A DNA stretch of 64,000 nucleotides from Chryseobacterium gambrini (GCF_900156825.1 NZ_FTOV01000005.1:124001-188000), one strand, 5' to 3'. Positions 41,233 to 51,702 are shown, numbered from the stretch's first letter. Numbers and translations: made by a program. Notes: generated from the sequence alone by a model not told the origin.

Positions 41233-44200
41233 ATGGATAAAAAAGTACAATCAGTAAAGTGGTTATATTTAACTGTCTTTCTACTTCCTGTCCTTGCAAT
41301 GGCTCAAGAAAAAGAAACAAAGAAAGAAAAAGAAACCAAAATCGACGAAGTGGTTTTGGTGGGATATACAAAAGTTTCTAAAAAAGACGTTACCAATGCT
41401 GTTTCTTCTGTAAAAGCAGAAGCTATAAAAGATATGCCTTCTACCAATGCTGCAGAAGCAATACAGGGAAGAATGGCTGGAGTACAGGTGTCTCTGAGTG
41501 AAGGTTCACCGGGAGCCGATGTAGATATTGTAGTAAGAGGAGGAAACTCCATTACAGGGAGCAATGCTCCATTATATATTGTAGACGGCGTACAGATGGA
41601 TAATGCGCTTTCTATCCTTTCTCCTAAGGAAATTCAATCGATTGAAGTGTTAAAAGACGCCTCTTCCACAAGTATTTACGGAGCAAGAGGCGCTAATGGT
41701 GTTGTCCTTATTACCACAAAAGGAGGTCGTAAGAGAGCAAAAACTTCAATTAATTACAACGGATTTTTAGGGGTAAGAAAAATCCAGAATACCATAGATG
41801 TTTTAGATCCTTATCAATACGTGCTTTACCAATACGAAGTGTACAACAAAGGCGGTGTACAGACTGATATTGATGCATTCAAAGCGAGATACGGAACTTT
41901 TGCAGATCTGGAAAAATACAAATCCGTAAAAAAGAGAGACTGGCAGGATGAAGTTTTCGGAAGAGAAGCATTCAATTTTACGCATAATCTTTCCGTAACG
42001 GGAGGATCTGATAATTCTTCTTTCTCATTATCCTTAAATAATGTACAGGAAGACGGAATTATGATCGGTTCCGGATTCAAAAGAAATATGGCAAACTTTA
42101 AGTATGATTATGATGTTTCGAAAAAAATCAGCATCACATTAAATGCCAGATACAGCCGCCAGATGATCTATGGAGCAGGAACTTCTTCCACCGGTTCGCA
42201 AAGTACCAACAGACTGAGAAATGCTGTGAGATATCAACCGTTTGAAGGTGGTTCCAATGTAAATGTAGATGAATTCGATCCTTTATTTGCCAACGAAACC
42301 AACCTTGTAAACCCTATCCTTTTAGCGAACAGCGAGGTAAAGGAAAACGGAAGAAACGACCTCCTTTTAAATGGAATCATCGAATACAGAATCAATAAAG
42401 ATTTCACTTTCAGAAGTGTGATCGGATATGTACAGAGAGATGAAATGGTAAATCAGTTTTCCGGACCGGTTACTTCTCTTGCAAGACAAAACAACGATCA
42501 GCCTGTGGTTTTCCTTAGCAAGGCTCAATCCAGAAGAATTACGAATACCAATACATTAAATTTCAGAAAAACTTTCGGAAATCACAAACTGGATTTACTG
42601 GCAGGACAGGAAACCGTAAAAACAGATGCAGAATCTTTAACGATGAACATCAAATGGTTCCCGAAATCAATCAGCGCAGAAGAGGCATTTGCCAATATTC
42701 AGGCGGCCTCTCCTCCATCGGGACAGGTTCAGGATATTCCGAAAACAAACGTTTTACCGGATCGTTTGGTTTCATTTTTTGCAAGAGCCAACTATATTTT
42801 TAACAACAAATATATCTTTACTGCTTCCATGAGAGCGGATGGTTCCAGTGTATTCGGGCCCGGAAACAGATGGGGCTATTTTCCGGCGGCTTCAGTTGCA
42901 TGGAAAGTAAATGAAGAAAATTTCCTGAAAGACAGTAAAGTAGTGAGCGAATTAAAACTTCGTGCAGGATACGGATTATCCGGAAACAACAGAATACCGG
43001 CATTTTTATATAGTACGTTTTTCACGACATCATCAGATTACGGGTATGCATTCGGGAACAATGTAACACCGGGAGCTACAACAGGAGCGATTATGTCTAA
43101 TCTTAATGTAAAGTGGGAATCGGCGGCTTCTAAAAATATCGGGGTAGATTTTGGATTATTCAACGGAAGAGTTTACGGAACGGTAGATGTTTATCAGACC
43201 GATACAAAAAACCTTTTATTGCTGGCTAAAATTCCTCAGACTTCAGGATATGAATACCAATATCAAAACTCGGGAAGCACTTCCAATAAAGGAATTGAAT
43301 TTTCTGTAGGCGCTGCGATCATCAACAAAGAAAACTTTAACTGGAAAATTGATGCGAATTTATCTTCCAATAAAAATGTGATTAAAAGTCTAGGAAACAG
43401 TGCTTCCGCAAGTGCAAATTCTTATCTATATCCTTCAGGATGGCAAAATAACCTGAACGATTTCCTTGTACAGGTCGGAAAACCGGTAGGAACATATTGG
43501 GGGTATATTACCGCAGGAAGATACGAAGTAAGCGATTTCGATTATAATCCTACCACTCAGGTTTATACTTTAAAAGCAGGAATCCCGAGTTCTGCAGCAG
43601 CAGCAAACGGAGCGAAAGCTGTACAGCCTGGAGATCTTAAACTTGCAGACCTTAACGGTGACGGAATTATCGATAATAAAGATATGACGGATCTGGGAAG
43701 CGCACAACCGAAGTTTTACGGAGGTTTCAACCAGACATTCCGATACAAAAACTGGGATATGAGTTTGATGTTCAATTTCTCTGTAGGAAATAAAGTATAT
43801 AACGCGAACAAAATAGAATATTCTACTCAGTATCTTTACCGAGACAACAATATGCTTGCTGAAGTTGCCAACCGATGGAGATGGTTTGATGATGCAGGAA
43901 ATAAAGTGAATGATCCTACCGCTCTTGCCGCCTTAAACGCCAATACAACAGGATTTACACCGCCTGCAGGAGCTTACTTCCTTCACTCGTATGCTATTGA
44001 AGACGGTTCTTTCCTGAGACTGAACAACGTTACAATAGGATATTCTTTAGGAAAAGATTTCACCAAACAATTGGGATTATCCAATTTCAGATTGTATTTT
44101 ACGATGAACAATCTGTTCACGATTACAGGGTATTCCGGATATGATCCTGAAGCCAATACGAGAAGAAACCCGTTAACACCGGGAGTAGATTATGCAGCAT

Positions 44201-44247
44201 ATCCGCGAAGCAGATTTATTTTATCAGGAGTTGATATCACTTTTTAA
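41233..44247 (+). CDS. SusC/RagA-family TonB-linked outer membrane protein
   Basis: 1004 aa. Signal peptide with cleavage after VLAMA, then a charged stretch and TonB-box KIDEVVLVGYTKVSKK. Plug domain with NAAEAIQGRMAGVQVS and SIEVLKDASSTSIYGARGANG, followed by a beta-barrel ending in SRFILSGVDITF. It lacks the N-terminal carboxypeptidase D-like domain found in many SusC proteins. With SusD it should import pectic oligosaccharides. Downstream of an operator palindrome; the SusD start follows 10 nt after the stop codon. Confidence 0.95.
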   Translation: MDKKVQSVKWLYLTVFLLPVLAMAQEKETKKEKETKIDEVVLVGYTKVSKKDVTNAVSSVKAEAIKDMPSTNAAEAIQGRMAGVQVSLSEGSPGADVDIVVRGGNSITGSNAPLYIVDGVQMDNALSILSPKEIQSIEVLKDASSTSIYGARGANGVVLITTKGGRKRAKTSINYNGFLGVRKIQNTIDVLDPYQYVLYQYEVYNKGGVQTDIDAFKARYGTFADLEKYKSVKKRDWQDEVFGREAFNFTHNLSVTGGSDNSSFSLSLNNVQEDGIMIGSGFKRNMANFKYDYDVSKKISITLNARYSRQMIYGAGTSSTGSQSTNRLRNAVRYQPFEGGSNVNVDEFDPLFANETNLVNPILLANSEVKENGRNDLLLNGIIEYRINKDFTFRSVIGYVQRDEMVNQFSGPVTSLARQNNDQPVVFLSKAQSRRITNTNTLNFRKTFGNHKLDLLAGQETVKTDAESLTMNIKWFPKSISAEEAFANIQAASPPSGQVQDIPKTNVLPDRLVSFFARANYIFNNKYIFTASMRADGSSVFGPGNRWGYFPAASVAWKVNEENFLKDSKVVSELKLRAGYGLSGNNRIPAFLYSTFFTTSSDYGYAFGNNVTPGATTGAIMSNLNVKWESAASKNIGVDFGLFNGRVYGTVDVYQTDTKNLLLLAKIPQTSGYEYQYQNSGSTSNKGIEFSVGAAIINKENFNWKIDANLSSNKNVIKSLGNSASASANSYLYPSGWQNNLNDFLVQVGKPVGTYWGYITAGRYEVSDFDYNPTTQVYTLKAGIPSSAAAANGAKAVQPGDLKLADLNGDGIIDNKDMTDLGSAQPKFYGGFNQTFRYKNWDMSLMFNFSVGNKVYNANKIEYSTQYLYRDNNMLAEVANRWRWFDDAGNKVNDPTALAALNANTTGFTPPAGAYFLHSYAIEDGSFLRLNNVTIGYSLGKDFTKQLGLSNFRLYFTMNNLFTITGYSGYDPEANTRRNPLTPGVDYAAYPRSRFILSGVDITF

Positions 44248-44257
44248 ACCTAATATT

Positions 44258-46090
44258 ATGAAGAAAAATAAATTTTTAGCCATTCTTTTTTCTGTCATCG
44301 GAATATTTTCTCTGAATTCTCTGAATTCTTGTGAAGAATATTTAGATGTAGAAAGCTTATCCAATACTTCAGAAAAACAGCAGTTTGATTCCGCGGCAGA
44401 CACATTTTCCGCTTTGGTCGGAGTGTATAATGCAACCATGGGAGACAATACCTACGGACAGAGAATGAACCTGATTCTTTCTCAATCCGGAGACGACATG
44501 AGAACTTCGGGAGATTATAACGCAAACGACCGAAGAGGGGTAAGCTGTTTCGGAGCGATTCCAACGAATACTGAGCTTTTAAGACCGTTTTTAGATACGT
44601 ACGCAGGAATTGAAAGAGCCAATCTAGTGATTAAAAACATTCCGCTTTCTCCTGTGTATCAGACGGGTTCAGCAGCAGATAAAAAATTAATGGACAGATA
44701 TTTAGGAGAAGCTTTAACTTTAAGAGCACACTTCTATCATGATCTGATCAAAAACTGGGGCGACGTTCCTTTTCAGGATGTTCCTTCTGCTGATCTTCCG
44801 AGCGTGTATCTCCCAAAAACAGACAGAGACGTTATTTATGATAAGATTCTGGAAGATCTTTTAAAAGCGGAAAGTTTAGTTCCTTGGAGATCCGAAGGCG
44901 GAACCACCGCTCAGAGAATTTCGAAAGCAGCGGTAAAAGGATTACGAGCAAGAATTGCACTGGCAAGAGCCGGATATTCATTAAGAAGAAGCCCTCAACA
45001 GATGATGCAGGGTTCCAATCCTCAGAAATATTATCAGATTGCTTATGACGAATGTAAAGACATCATCAATTCCGGACAGCATCAGCTGAATCCGAGTTAT
45101 GAAGGATTATTCAGATCACTGCATACCAACAGCGCAGATACATCCAACGAAGTAATTTATGCCATCGGAGCTTTCGGAGGAAACTCCAGAACAGACAGTA
45201 AAATAGGATATTACAATGGTTTAAGACATGATGATACCGACTGGAAATCTTCCGGAGGAATCAGCGCAATTCCTGTTTATTTTTATGAATTTACAAAATA
45301 TGATCTGAGAAGAGATGTAAATATTGCCATCTTCAGGGTAAATACTTCAAAGCAGGAAGAGCTTCAGACTTCCATCAACTGGAACGACGGAAAATTCAGA
45401 AAATCGTGGACTTCCATCACAGGAACTTCACAAAACCTTGGAATCGACTGGCCTTTGCTGAGATATGCAGATATTCTATTAATGTTTGCCGAAGCCGATA
45501 ATGAGCTTAATAACGGACCTTCTGCACAGGCAGTGAATGCAGTTCTTTCGGTAAGACAGAGAGCGTATGCAGGAAATTTAAGTCAGGTGGGAACAATTCC
45601 GACCGACAAAACAGGATTCTTTAATTATATCGTTAAAGAAAGACAACTGGAATTCGGAGGTGAAGGTCTTAGAAAATACGATCTGATCCGTTGGAATCTT
45701 TTAGAAACGAAAATCAACGAAACAAGAGCTAAACTTACCCAGTTTATGAACGGTACAGGAGCTTATGCCAACGTTCCGGAATATATCTTCTACAAAAAAG
45801 TAGCGTATAACAAAGACAGAACGGCACAGCAAAACGTTTCGGATATCGATTTCTACACCGCAACCGGAGTTGCCAAAGCAGATATTTTCTACAGCCCGAA
45901 CCAAAGTGTTGCAACGCCTTCCGGATACACAAAAGTAAACTGGAGACTGGCGATGACGCAGCCTTACATCAGTGGAGATCCTGTGAAAAGTTATGCGTAT
46001 TATTTTCAGGCCAACAGAAAGGAATTACTGCCGATTGCTTTAGACGTAATCAACTCCAATTATAATCTTACGCAGGATTACGGATATTAG
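44258..46090 (+). CDS. SusD/RagB-family surface glycan-binding lipoprotein
   Basis: 610 aa from MKKNKFLAILFS; an upstream in-frame Met overlaps susC and is unlikely. Lipoprotein signal with Cys in SLNSCEEYLD. SusD features: FSALVGVYNAT, YLGEALTLRAHFYHDLIKNWGDVPF, KAAVKGLRARIALARAGYS, LRYADILLMFAEADNEL and ERQLEFGGEGLRKYDLIRWN. It caps the SusC transporter. A terminator follows 25 nt after the stop. Confidence 0.95.
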   Translation: MKKNKFLAILFSVIGIFSLNSLNSCEEYLDVESLSNTSEKQQFDSAADTFSALVGVYNATMGDNTYGQRMNLILSQSGDDMRTSGDYNANDRRGVSCFGAIPTNTELLRPFLDTYAGIERANLVIKNIPLSPVYQTGSAADKKLMDRYLGEALTLRAHFYHDLIKNWGDVPFQDVPSADLPSVYLPKTDRDVIYDKILEDLLKAESLVPWRSEGGTTAQRISKAAVKGLRARIALARAGYSLRRSPQQMMQGSNPQKYYQIAYDECKDIINSGQHQLNPSYEGLFRSLHTNSADTSNEVIYAIGAFGGNSRTDSKIGYYNGLRHDDTDWKSSGGISAIPVYFYEFTKYDLRRDVNIAIFRVNTSKQEELQTSINWNDGKFRKSWTSITGTSQNLGIDWPLLRYADILLMFAEADNELNNGPSAQAVNAVLSVRQRAYAGNLSQVGTIPTDKTGFFNYIVKERQLEFGGEGLRKYDLIRWNLLETKINETRAKLTQFMNGTGAYANVPEYIFYKKVAYNKDRTAQQNVSDIDFYTATGVAKADIFYSPNQSVATPSGYTKVNWRLAMTQPYISGDPVKSYAYYFQANRKELLPIALDVINSNYNLTQDYGY

Positions 46091-46113
46091 AAAATAGTTC
46101 ACATTCATATCAG

Positions 46114-46154
46114 AAAAATACAGGCTTCATCTCCAAAGTGGAGTCTGTATTTTA
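46114..46154 (+). terminator. terminator after susD
   Basis: AAAATACAG and CTGTATTTT pair, with inner GCTTCATCTCC/GTGGAG partial pairing. The T run follows at the 3' end. Confidence 0.7.
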
Positions 46155-46170
46155 ATCAAAAAAAATTTCA

Positions 46171-47193
46171 ATGAAAGCTTCCTTTTTTCTTAAAAATTTA
46201 AATTCTTTTTTTGCTTTTTTGATCGTTTTGCTCAGTTTTCTTTCTTTTAAAGCCAATGATAAAACCATCGTGGTTTCAAAAGACGGAAAAGGAAATTTCT
46301 CCACCATTCAGCAAGCCATAAATGCAGCAGAAAACGGATCTTCCGTAAGAACGAGAATTATAGTAAAAGAAGGAATTTACAAAGAAAAAATTACCATTCC
46401 GGAAACAAAAGGCGCTATTTTGCTTGAAGGTGAAAATCCTGAAAAAACCATCATCACCTACAATGATTTTGCATCAAAAAAGAATCCGGAAGGAAAAGAA
46501 TTCGGAACGACAGGTTCTTCAACGGTTTTTATTTACTCAAATGATTTTACGGCAAAAAATATTTCATTCGAAAACAGTTCAGGAAAAGTAGGACAGGCAG
46601 TTGCTGTTTTAACGACGGGCGACCGAATAGCTTTTGAAAACTGCAGATTCTTAGGAAATCAGGATACGCTGTATTTAAAAGGCGTTCAGGATTCATCAGA
46701 CAAAACAAAGCCTTCCAGAAATTATTTTAAAAACTGCTACATCGAAGGAACAACCGACTATATTTTCGGAGCAGGAACCGCTGTTTTTGAGGACTGCATT
46801 ATTTATTCCAAAGAATCGGCAAGCTATGTTACTGCAGCTTCTACTCCACATGAAAACGAATTCGGATTTGTTTTTATCAATTCGAAAATAGCAGGAAACG
46901 CAAAAGAAAATTCAGTCTATTTAGGAAGACCGTGGAGACCATTTGCCAAGACCGTTTACCTTAATTGCGAAATGAATTCCACCATACAACCGGAAGGATG
47001 GCACAACTGGAACAAGCCCGATGCAGAAAAAACCACGTTTTATGCAGAATTTAACTCCAAAGGAAGCGGTTCAGATCACTCCAAAAGAGTATCATGGTCG
47101 CATCAGCTAACCAAAACCGAAGCCAAAAAATATACAAGAGAACAGGTTTTAAAAGGAAAAGACAACTGGAATCCGCTAATAAATCTTAAGTAA
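46171..47193 (+). CDS. pectin methylesterase (CE8), copy 1
   Basis: 340 aa with a signal peptide (FFAFLIVLLSFLSFKAN). It removes methyl groups from homogalacturonan. Family motifs GKGNFSTIQQAINAA, CRFLGNQDTLYLKG (first catalytic Asp), EGTTDYIFGAGTAVFEDC (second Asp) and YLGRPWRPFAKTVYLN with the Arg. The paralogue at 55505-56476 keeps all motifs. Starts 17 nt after the susD terminator. Confidence 0.95.
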   Translation: MKASFFLKNLNSFFAFLIVLLSFLSFKANDKTIVVSKDGKGNFSTIQQAINAAENGSSVRTRIIVKEGIYKEKITIPETKGAILLEGENPEKTIITYNDFASKKNPEGKEFGTTGSSTVFIYSNDFTAKNISFENSSGKVGQAVAVLTTGDRIAFENCRFLGNQDTLYLKGVQDSSDKTKPSRNYFKNCYIEGTTDYIFGAGTAVFEDCIIYSKESASYVTAASTPHENEFGFVFINSKIAGNAKENSVYLGRPWRPFAKTVYLNCEMNSTIQPEGWHNWNKPDAEKTTFYAEFNSKGSGSDHSKRVSWSHQLTKTEAKKYTREQVLKGKDNWNPLINLK

Positions 47194-47216
47194 ATTCTAA
47201 ACACCACAATTTTTAT

Positions 47217-47363
47217 AATGACGGAATGCCCGACGAATGGGAAATTAAAAACAGACTGAATCCTGAAGTTGCCAATGCCAACGGAAAAGATCTGTATAAA
47301 AACTATGACAATATTGAAGTTTACTTTAATGATCTCGTGAAAAATATAACCGGACAACAATAA
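47217..47363 (+). pseudogene. remnant of a pectate lyase C-terminal region
   Basis: The frame NDGMPDEWEIKNRLNP.. continuing to DLYKNYDNIEVYFNDLVKNI matches the calcium-binding tail seen at the C terminus of many Bacteroidota PL1 lyases. No start codon or catalytic domain lies upstream; a stop is found just before in frame. It appears to be the tail left after deletion of a lyase gene next to pectinesterase. Confidence 0.8.
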
Positions 47364-47410
47364 AAGCAAATAACCATGAAAACTTTTATTGAAAACAGTG
47401 ATCTAATAAA

Positions 47411-48412
47411 ATGTATATGAAATTGAATGTATTTAAAATAATAGCTGTAGCAGTATTGGGGTCCTCAAATTTTCAGGCTCAGACATCTGTTATTCAAAAG
47501 ATCAGAAGCAATCCTAAAACTCCGTTCTCTTATGCAGAACTTGCAGTGAAAGAAGGCGGAAAATGGGATGGCGACAAATACATCGGCGGAACTTTCAAAA
47601 ACATTCAGGAACTCACCATTCCGGAATCGCATACCGATCATTCTACCTACATCAGATACGAAGGCATCGGTCTGGAAAACAACCAGATCGGATACCGCTT
47701 ATATCTCGACTGGAGAAATGCAACAGATATTTTTGGTAAAAAAGTAAACACCCTGGTTTTACTGGAAGTCGGACAGGACGGTTTTGAATCGTATCATCAC
47801 GATGCAGCTTGGGGACAGGATATTCTGAAATCCGGACGCACCATCGGAATTGGCTCTTACGGAAGATACGATGAGCAGAATGATTTTGTTGAAACATTTA
47901 AAATCGTAAAAAGCACCGCCGCGAAAGTGGTGAATGAAAAAGAACAGTCTTACGCAACCATCGAATACAAAGGCTGGAAAACATGGGGTGATGCCATCGA
48001 TCTTGCTTCAAAACTTACCATTTTCAATAGAGACCGTTTTGTAAAAGTGGATTTAAATCTCAGCAACTCCATTTCAGGGTTATGCACCGGAATTGTTGCC
48101 ATAAAAAATATTCCGCTAAAACAGGGAATCAGCAAAAATAAAAAATGGGCTTACATCGCAACTTACGGTAACCAGACCGAAACCAAAAAAGACGACAATC
48201 TCGGAATGGCTGTCTTCTACTCTCTTGAAAGCTTTGATAAATATATAAAGACAAAATCTACGCATACTGTAGTTTTCAAGAAGACAAAGAACGTTTCCTA
48301 TTACTTTTTAGGAGCATGGTCTCTGGAACCGAACGGTTTAAAAACTGAAGAAGCTTTCTATCAGGATTTAGATCAAAAACTGGAAATTTTAGATAAAAAT
48401 AATCAACTTTAA
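47411..48412 (+). CDS. DUF4861 protein, copy 1
   Basis: 333 aa with a signal peptide (FKIIAVAVLGSSNFQAQ). DUF4861 proteins are found in pectin loci next to GH105 and are thought to act on pectic oligomers; activity is not established. Recognisable blocks: IRYEGIGLENNQIGYRLYLD, HHDAAWGQDILKSG, VKVDLNLSNSISGL and YYFLGAWSLEPNGLKTE. The paralogue at 60584 is longer and divergent. Followed after 11 nt by GH105. Confidence 0.85.
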   Translation: MYMKLNVFKIIAVAVLGSSNFQAQTSVIQKIRSNPKTPFSYAELAVKEGGKWDGDKYIGGTFKNIQELTIPESHTDHSTYIRYEGIGLENNQIGYRLYLDWRNATDIFGKKVNTLVLLEVGQDGFESYHHDAAWGQDILKSGRTIGIGSYGRYDEQNDFVETFKIVKSTAAKVVNEKEQSYATIEYKGWKTWGDAIDLASKLTIFNRDRFVKVDLNLSNSISGLCTGIVAIKNIPLKQGISKNKKWAYIATYGNQTETKKDDNLGMAVFYSLESFDKYIKTKSTHTVVFKKTKNVSYYFLGAWSLEPNGLKTEEAFYQDLDQKLEILDKNNQL

Positions 48413-48423
48413 CGTTTACAATC

Positions 48424-49683
48424 ATGAATTTCATTAATCAGCATATCAAACTATTCACCCTTGTCGCTTTAAGTTCGGGAATTTTTTCTACCTGTGCGCA
48501 GACAAAAACTCCGGTTAACGCTTCAATTCAGAAACAATCTTCAAATTCCGGAAAAATAGTTCCCCTCAATCTGAAATGGTCCGAAAGAATGATGCTGTCC
48601 GAAATGCACCGCTTTCCTGAAGCATGGATGCTGGATTTCAGCAAAACCCCGAAATGGACGTATCCTACTGCCATTGTTCTGGATGGTGCAGAAAAATTAT
48701 ATGCCAAAACAGGTAAAAAAGAATACTACAACTACATCAGCGAATTTGGCGAAAAGCTTATTCAGGAAGACGGAACCATCATTACCTATGAGCTTGATAA
48801 GTATAATATTGATATGCTGAACAGCGGAAACGTTCTCCTCTATCTTTACGAAAAAGAAAAAAAAGAAAAATACCTGAAAGCGCTTCAGACGCTTCGTCTT
48901 CAGATAGATGGACAGCCAAGAACGAAAGAAGGTTCTTTCTGGCACAAAAAGATTTATCCTTATCAGGTATGGTTGGATGGTTTATACATGGGAATGCCTT
49001 TCTACACGCATTATACACACGACTTCGTGAAAGGAGCTGATGCGGCAAAAGCGTATGACGACATTCTTTTACAGTTCGATTCTGTTCAGGAGCATCTTCT
49101 GGATAAAAAAACAGGTCTTCTTTATCACGCTTGGGACGAAAGCAAAAAAGAAGCTTGGGCAGACAAAGAAACCGGACTGTCGAAGAATTTCTGGGGAAGA
49201 GCAATGGGATGGTACGGAATGGCAATGGTAGATGTTCTGGATTATCTGCCAAAAGATCATCCCGGAAGACCCAAATTAATTTCTTACATCAAATCCTACA
49301 CCGATGCCATTATTAAAGTTCAGGATAAAAACAGCGGACTGTGGTATCAGGTTTTGAATAAGGCAGGAGAAAAAGGAAATTACACCGAAGCAACCGCCTC
49401 ATCCATGTTTGTTTACACCATCATCAAATCTGTGAACAACGGTTATTTGCCGAAATCCTATAAAACGTATGCTAAAAAAGGCTACGACGGAATTATTAAA
49501 AATTTAATCACTGTTGATGAAAACGGAGTGGTGAATTTAAATAAATGCTGTGCTGTTGCAGGTTTGGGCGGAAAACCTTATCGCGACGGTTCTTACGAAT
49601 ATTACATTAACGAAGAGATCCGTTCCAATGATGCCAAAGGAACAGGGCCATTCATTCTGGCAAGTCTGGAGTTTGAAAAATAA
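48424..49683 (+). CDS. unsaturated rhamnogalacturonyl hydrolase (GH105)
   Basis: 419 aa, with a lipoprotein-type signal (SGIFSTCAQT). It removes the unsaturated uronate from lyase products of pectin. Alpha/alpha-barrel motifs: YELDKYNIDMLNSGNVLLYL, YPYQVWLDGLYMGMPFYTHY, HAWDESKKEAWADKETGLSK, FWGRAMGWYGMAMVDVLDYL and YTEATASSMFVYTI. Catalytic Asp residues are in VWLDG and the DML region. Confidence 0.92.
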   Translation: MNFINQHIKLFTLVALSSGIFSTCAQTKTPVNASIQKQSSNSGKIVPLNLKWSERMMLSEMHRFPEAWMLDFSKTPKWTYPTAIVLDGAEKLYAKTGKKEYYNYISEFGEKLIQEDGTIITYELDKYNIDMLNSGNVLLYLYEKEKKEKYLKALQTLRLQIDGQPRTKEGSFWHKKIYPYQVWLDGLYMGMPFYTHYTHDFVKGADAAKAYDDILLQFDSVQEHLLDKKTGLLYHAWDESKKEAWADKETGLSKNFWGRAMGWYGMAMVDVLDYLPKDHPGRPKLISYIKSYTDAIIKVQDKNSGLWYQVLNKAGEKGNYTEATASSMFVYTIIKSVNNGYLPKSYKTYAKKGYDGIIKNLITVDENGVVNLNKCCAVAGLGGKPYRDGSYEYYINEEIRSNDAKGTGPFILASLEFEK

Positions 49684-49934
49684 TACTTAAAACCATTAAG
49701 ATGAGGTTAAGAAGAATTTTAAAGTATAGCTAATCCTAACTACACTAAACTCTTCAATAAATCCTAATGGTTAAAAATGTTCTTATATAATTTCAACAAC
49801 TATCATTTGCTGAGTGAATAGTTTATGCTGAGCTTGTCGAAGGATCTTTGCGATCGAAAAATATGAAGTAAGCCATTAAAAAAAATCTTTCCGCTCATGG
49901 CGTTAAAATTTAAACCAGATTAAAAATCTGATTT
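49684..49934. other. gap with shortened copies of two dispersed repeats
   Basis: 49690-49775 holds a short AACCATTAAGA..TCCTAATGGTT inverted repeat, and 49805-49850 an inverted copy of the TTCGACAAGCTCAG element found at 10.9-11.4 kb. No gene. Confidence 0.6.
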
Positions 49935-51578
49935 ATGAAAACAAAAAACATTTTAAATATACTTTCAATAGCCATTTTTTCCATTACATCAAATTATTTG
50001 AGCGCACAGGAAAAAAACTACGTTTCTGAAGTATGGAGTGCCGATCAGGGAAAAAACTACAAAAATCCCGTTCTGTATGCAGACTATTCCGATCCGGACG
50101 TGATTCGTGTGGGAGATGATTATTACATGACGGCTTCAAGCTTCAATGAAACTCCCGGTTTGCCGATTCTTCATTCAAAAGATATGGTGAACTGGAAACT
50201 GGTGAATTATGCCATTCAGGATATTCTGCCGAAAGAACATTTTTCAACCCCAAAACGAGGCGACGGAATCTGGGCTCCGAGTATGAGATTTCACAATGGC
50301 GAATTTTATATTTACTGGGGCGATCCCGATTTCGGAATCTATATGGTAAAAACCAAAGATCCGCTGGGAAAATGGAACGATCCTGTCTTAGTAATGCAAG
50401 GAAAAGGACTGATAGATTCCTGTCCGTTCTGGGATGAAGACGGAAACGCTTATCTGGTTCACGGCTGGGCGGGAAGCCGAGCCGGAGTAAAAAGCATTTT
50501 AACATTAAATAAAATGAATCCGGAAGGAACAAAAGTGCTGGATAAAGGCGTTCACATTTTTGACGGTCACGATGCTCATCCCACCGTTGAAGGTCCCAAA
50601 ATGTATAAAAGAAACGGCTATTACTATATTTTTGCTCCGGCAGGCGGCGTTGCTACAGGTTGGCAATTGGCATTGAGATCAAAAAATATATACGGATCTT
50701 ACGAAGAAAAAATTGTGCTGGAACAGGGCTCCACAAAAATAAACGGACCGCATCAGGGAGCGTGGGTAGATACACCTTCCGGAGAAGACTGGTTTTATCA
50801 CTTTCAGGATGTGGATGCGGGAGGAAGAATTATCCATCTGCAACCCATGAAGTGGGAAAAAGACTGGCCTTTTATAGGAACAGATTATAACAAAAACGGA
50901 ATCGGCGAACCTGTTTTAACTTACAAAAAACCAAACGTAGGACAATCCTATCCTATCGTTACTCCGCCCGAAACCGATGAATTTGATGGTGAAAAATTAG
51001 GATTACAATGGCAGTGGAGTGCAAATGAAAATATCGTATGGTCTTCCAAACTTCCCGAACAGAAGTTTTTAAGATTATTCTCCATGAAAGTTCCCGAAAG
51101 CGAAAACAATCTATGGAATGTCCCGAATCTGTTAACTCAGAAATTTCCGGCTCCCAATTTTGCAGCTTCCACAAAAGTTAAATTAACGCCCGAAGAAGCC
51201 AAAGAAGGAAAAACTGCAGGACTTTTGGTGATGGGACTGGATCATCAGTCCATCGTGATTACCAATAAACCGGATGGATTTTACTTACAGTTAAGAAGAG
51301 CCGAAAAAGCAGATAAAGACGGCGAAGAAAAGATTTTATTTGAAACAAAATTAAAAAGCAACGAAGTCTATCTGAAAGTGAATGTAAACGAACCGAATGG
51401 TTTATGCCAGTTCAGCTACAGCGAAAACGGAAAAAATTTCATCAAAGCAGGTGATCTTTTTCAGGCAAAACCCGGAAAATGGATCGGAGCCAAAATTGGG
51501 CTGTACAGCATCAGTACATCAAAAGCACCTCGAGGCGGATACGCCGATTTTGACTGGTTCAGAATCACCAAGAATTAA
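49935..51578 (+). CDS. glycoside hydrolase family 43 with C-terminal beta-sandwich
   Basis: 547 aa, signal peptide with a Sec-type cleavage at SNYLSAQ. Five-blade propeller with the catalytic Asp in YADYSDPDVIRVGDDYY, pKa-modulating Asp in GLIDSCPFWDEDGNAYLVHG and general acid Glu in HPTVEGPKMYKRNGYYY. Residues after about 345 form the beta-sandwich seen in xylosidase/arabinosidase-type GH43 (FDGEKLGLQWQW). In this locus it probably removes arabinose, xylose or galactose side chains; exact substrate cannot be read off. Confidence 0.9.
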   Translation: MKTKNILNILSIAIFSITSNYLSAQEKNYVSEVWSADQGKNYKNPVLYADYSDPDVIRVGDDYYMTASSFNETPGLPILHSKDMVNWKLVNYAIQDILPKEHFSTPKRGDGIWAPSMRFHNGEFYIYWGDPDFGIYMVKTKDPLGKWNDPVLVMQGKGLIDSCPFWDEDGNAYLVHGWAGSRAGVKSILTLNKMNPEGTKVLDKGVHIFDGHDAHPTVEGPKMYKRNGYYYIFAPAGGVATGWQLALRSKNIYGSYEEKIVLEQGSTKINGPHQGAWVDTPSGEDWFYHFQDVDAGGRIIHLQPMKWEKDWPFIGTDYNKNGIGEPVLTYKKPNVGQSYPIVTPPETDEFDGEKLGLQWQWSANENIVWSSKLPEQKFLRLFSMKVPESENNLWNVPNLLTQKFPAPNFAASTKVKLTPEEAKEGKTAGLLVMGLDHQSIVITNKPDGFYLQLRRAEKADKDGEEKILFETKLKSNEVYLKVNVNEPNGLCQFSYSENGKNFIKAGDLFQAKPGKWIGAKIGLYSISTSKAPRGGYADFDWFRITKN

Positions 51579-51702
51579 TTTTCATTTGATTTAAAAATCT
51601 GCGCCATCTGCAAGATCTACGAGTGAAAAAATAACAATCAGATCCTTCACTACATTTCATTTCGTTCAGAATGACAGTGTAGATAAAAATTTAGTTAAAA
51701 TC

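Noticed and set aside
41633..41646. TTCAATCGATTGAA as a further LacI operator
   Set aside because: It lies in the SusC coding segment for QSIEVLK, a conserved plug motif, and deviates at the outer positions of the operator.
46171..47363. Pectinesterase fused by frameshift to the lyase tail
   Set aside because: The esterase ends with a normal family C terminus and its own stop; the tail has a separate frame with a stop between.
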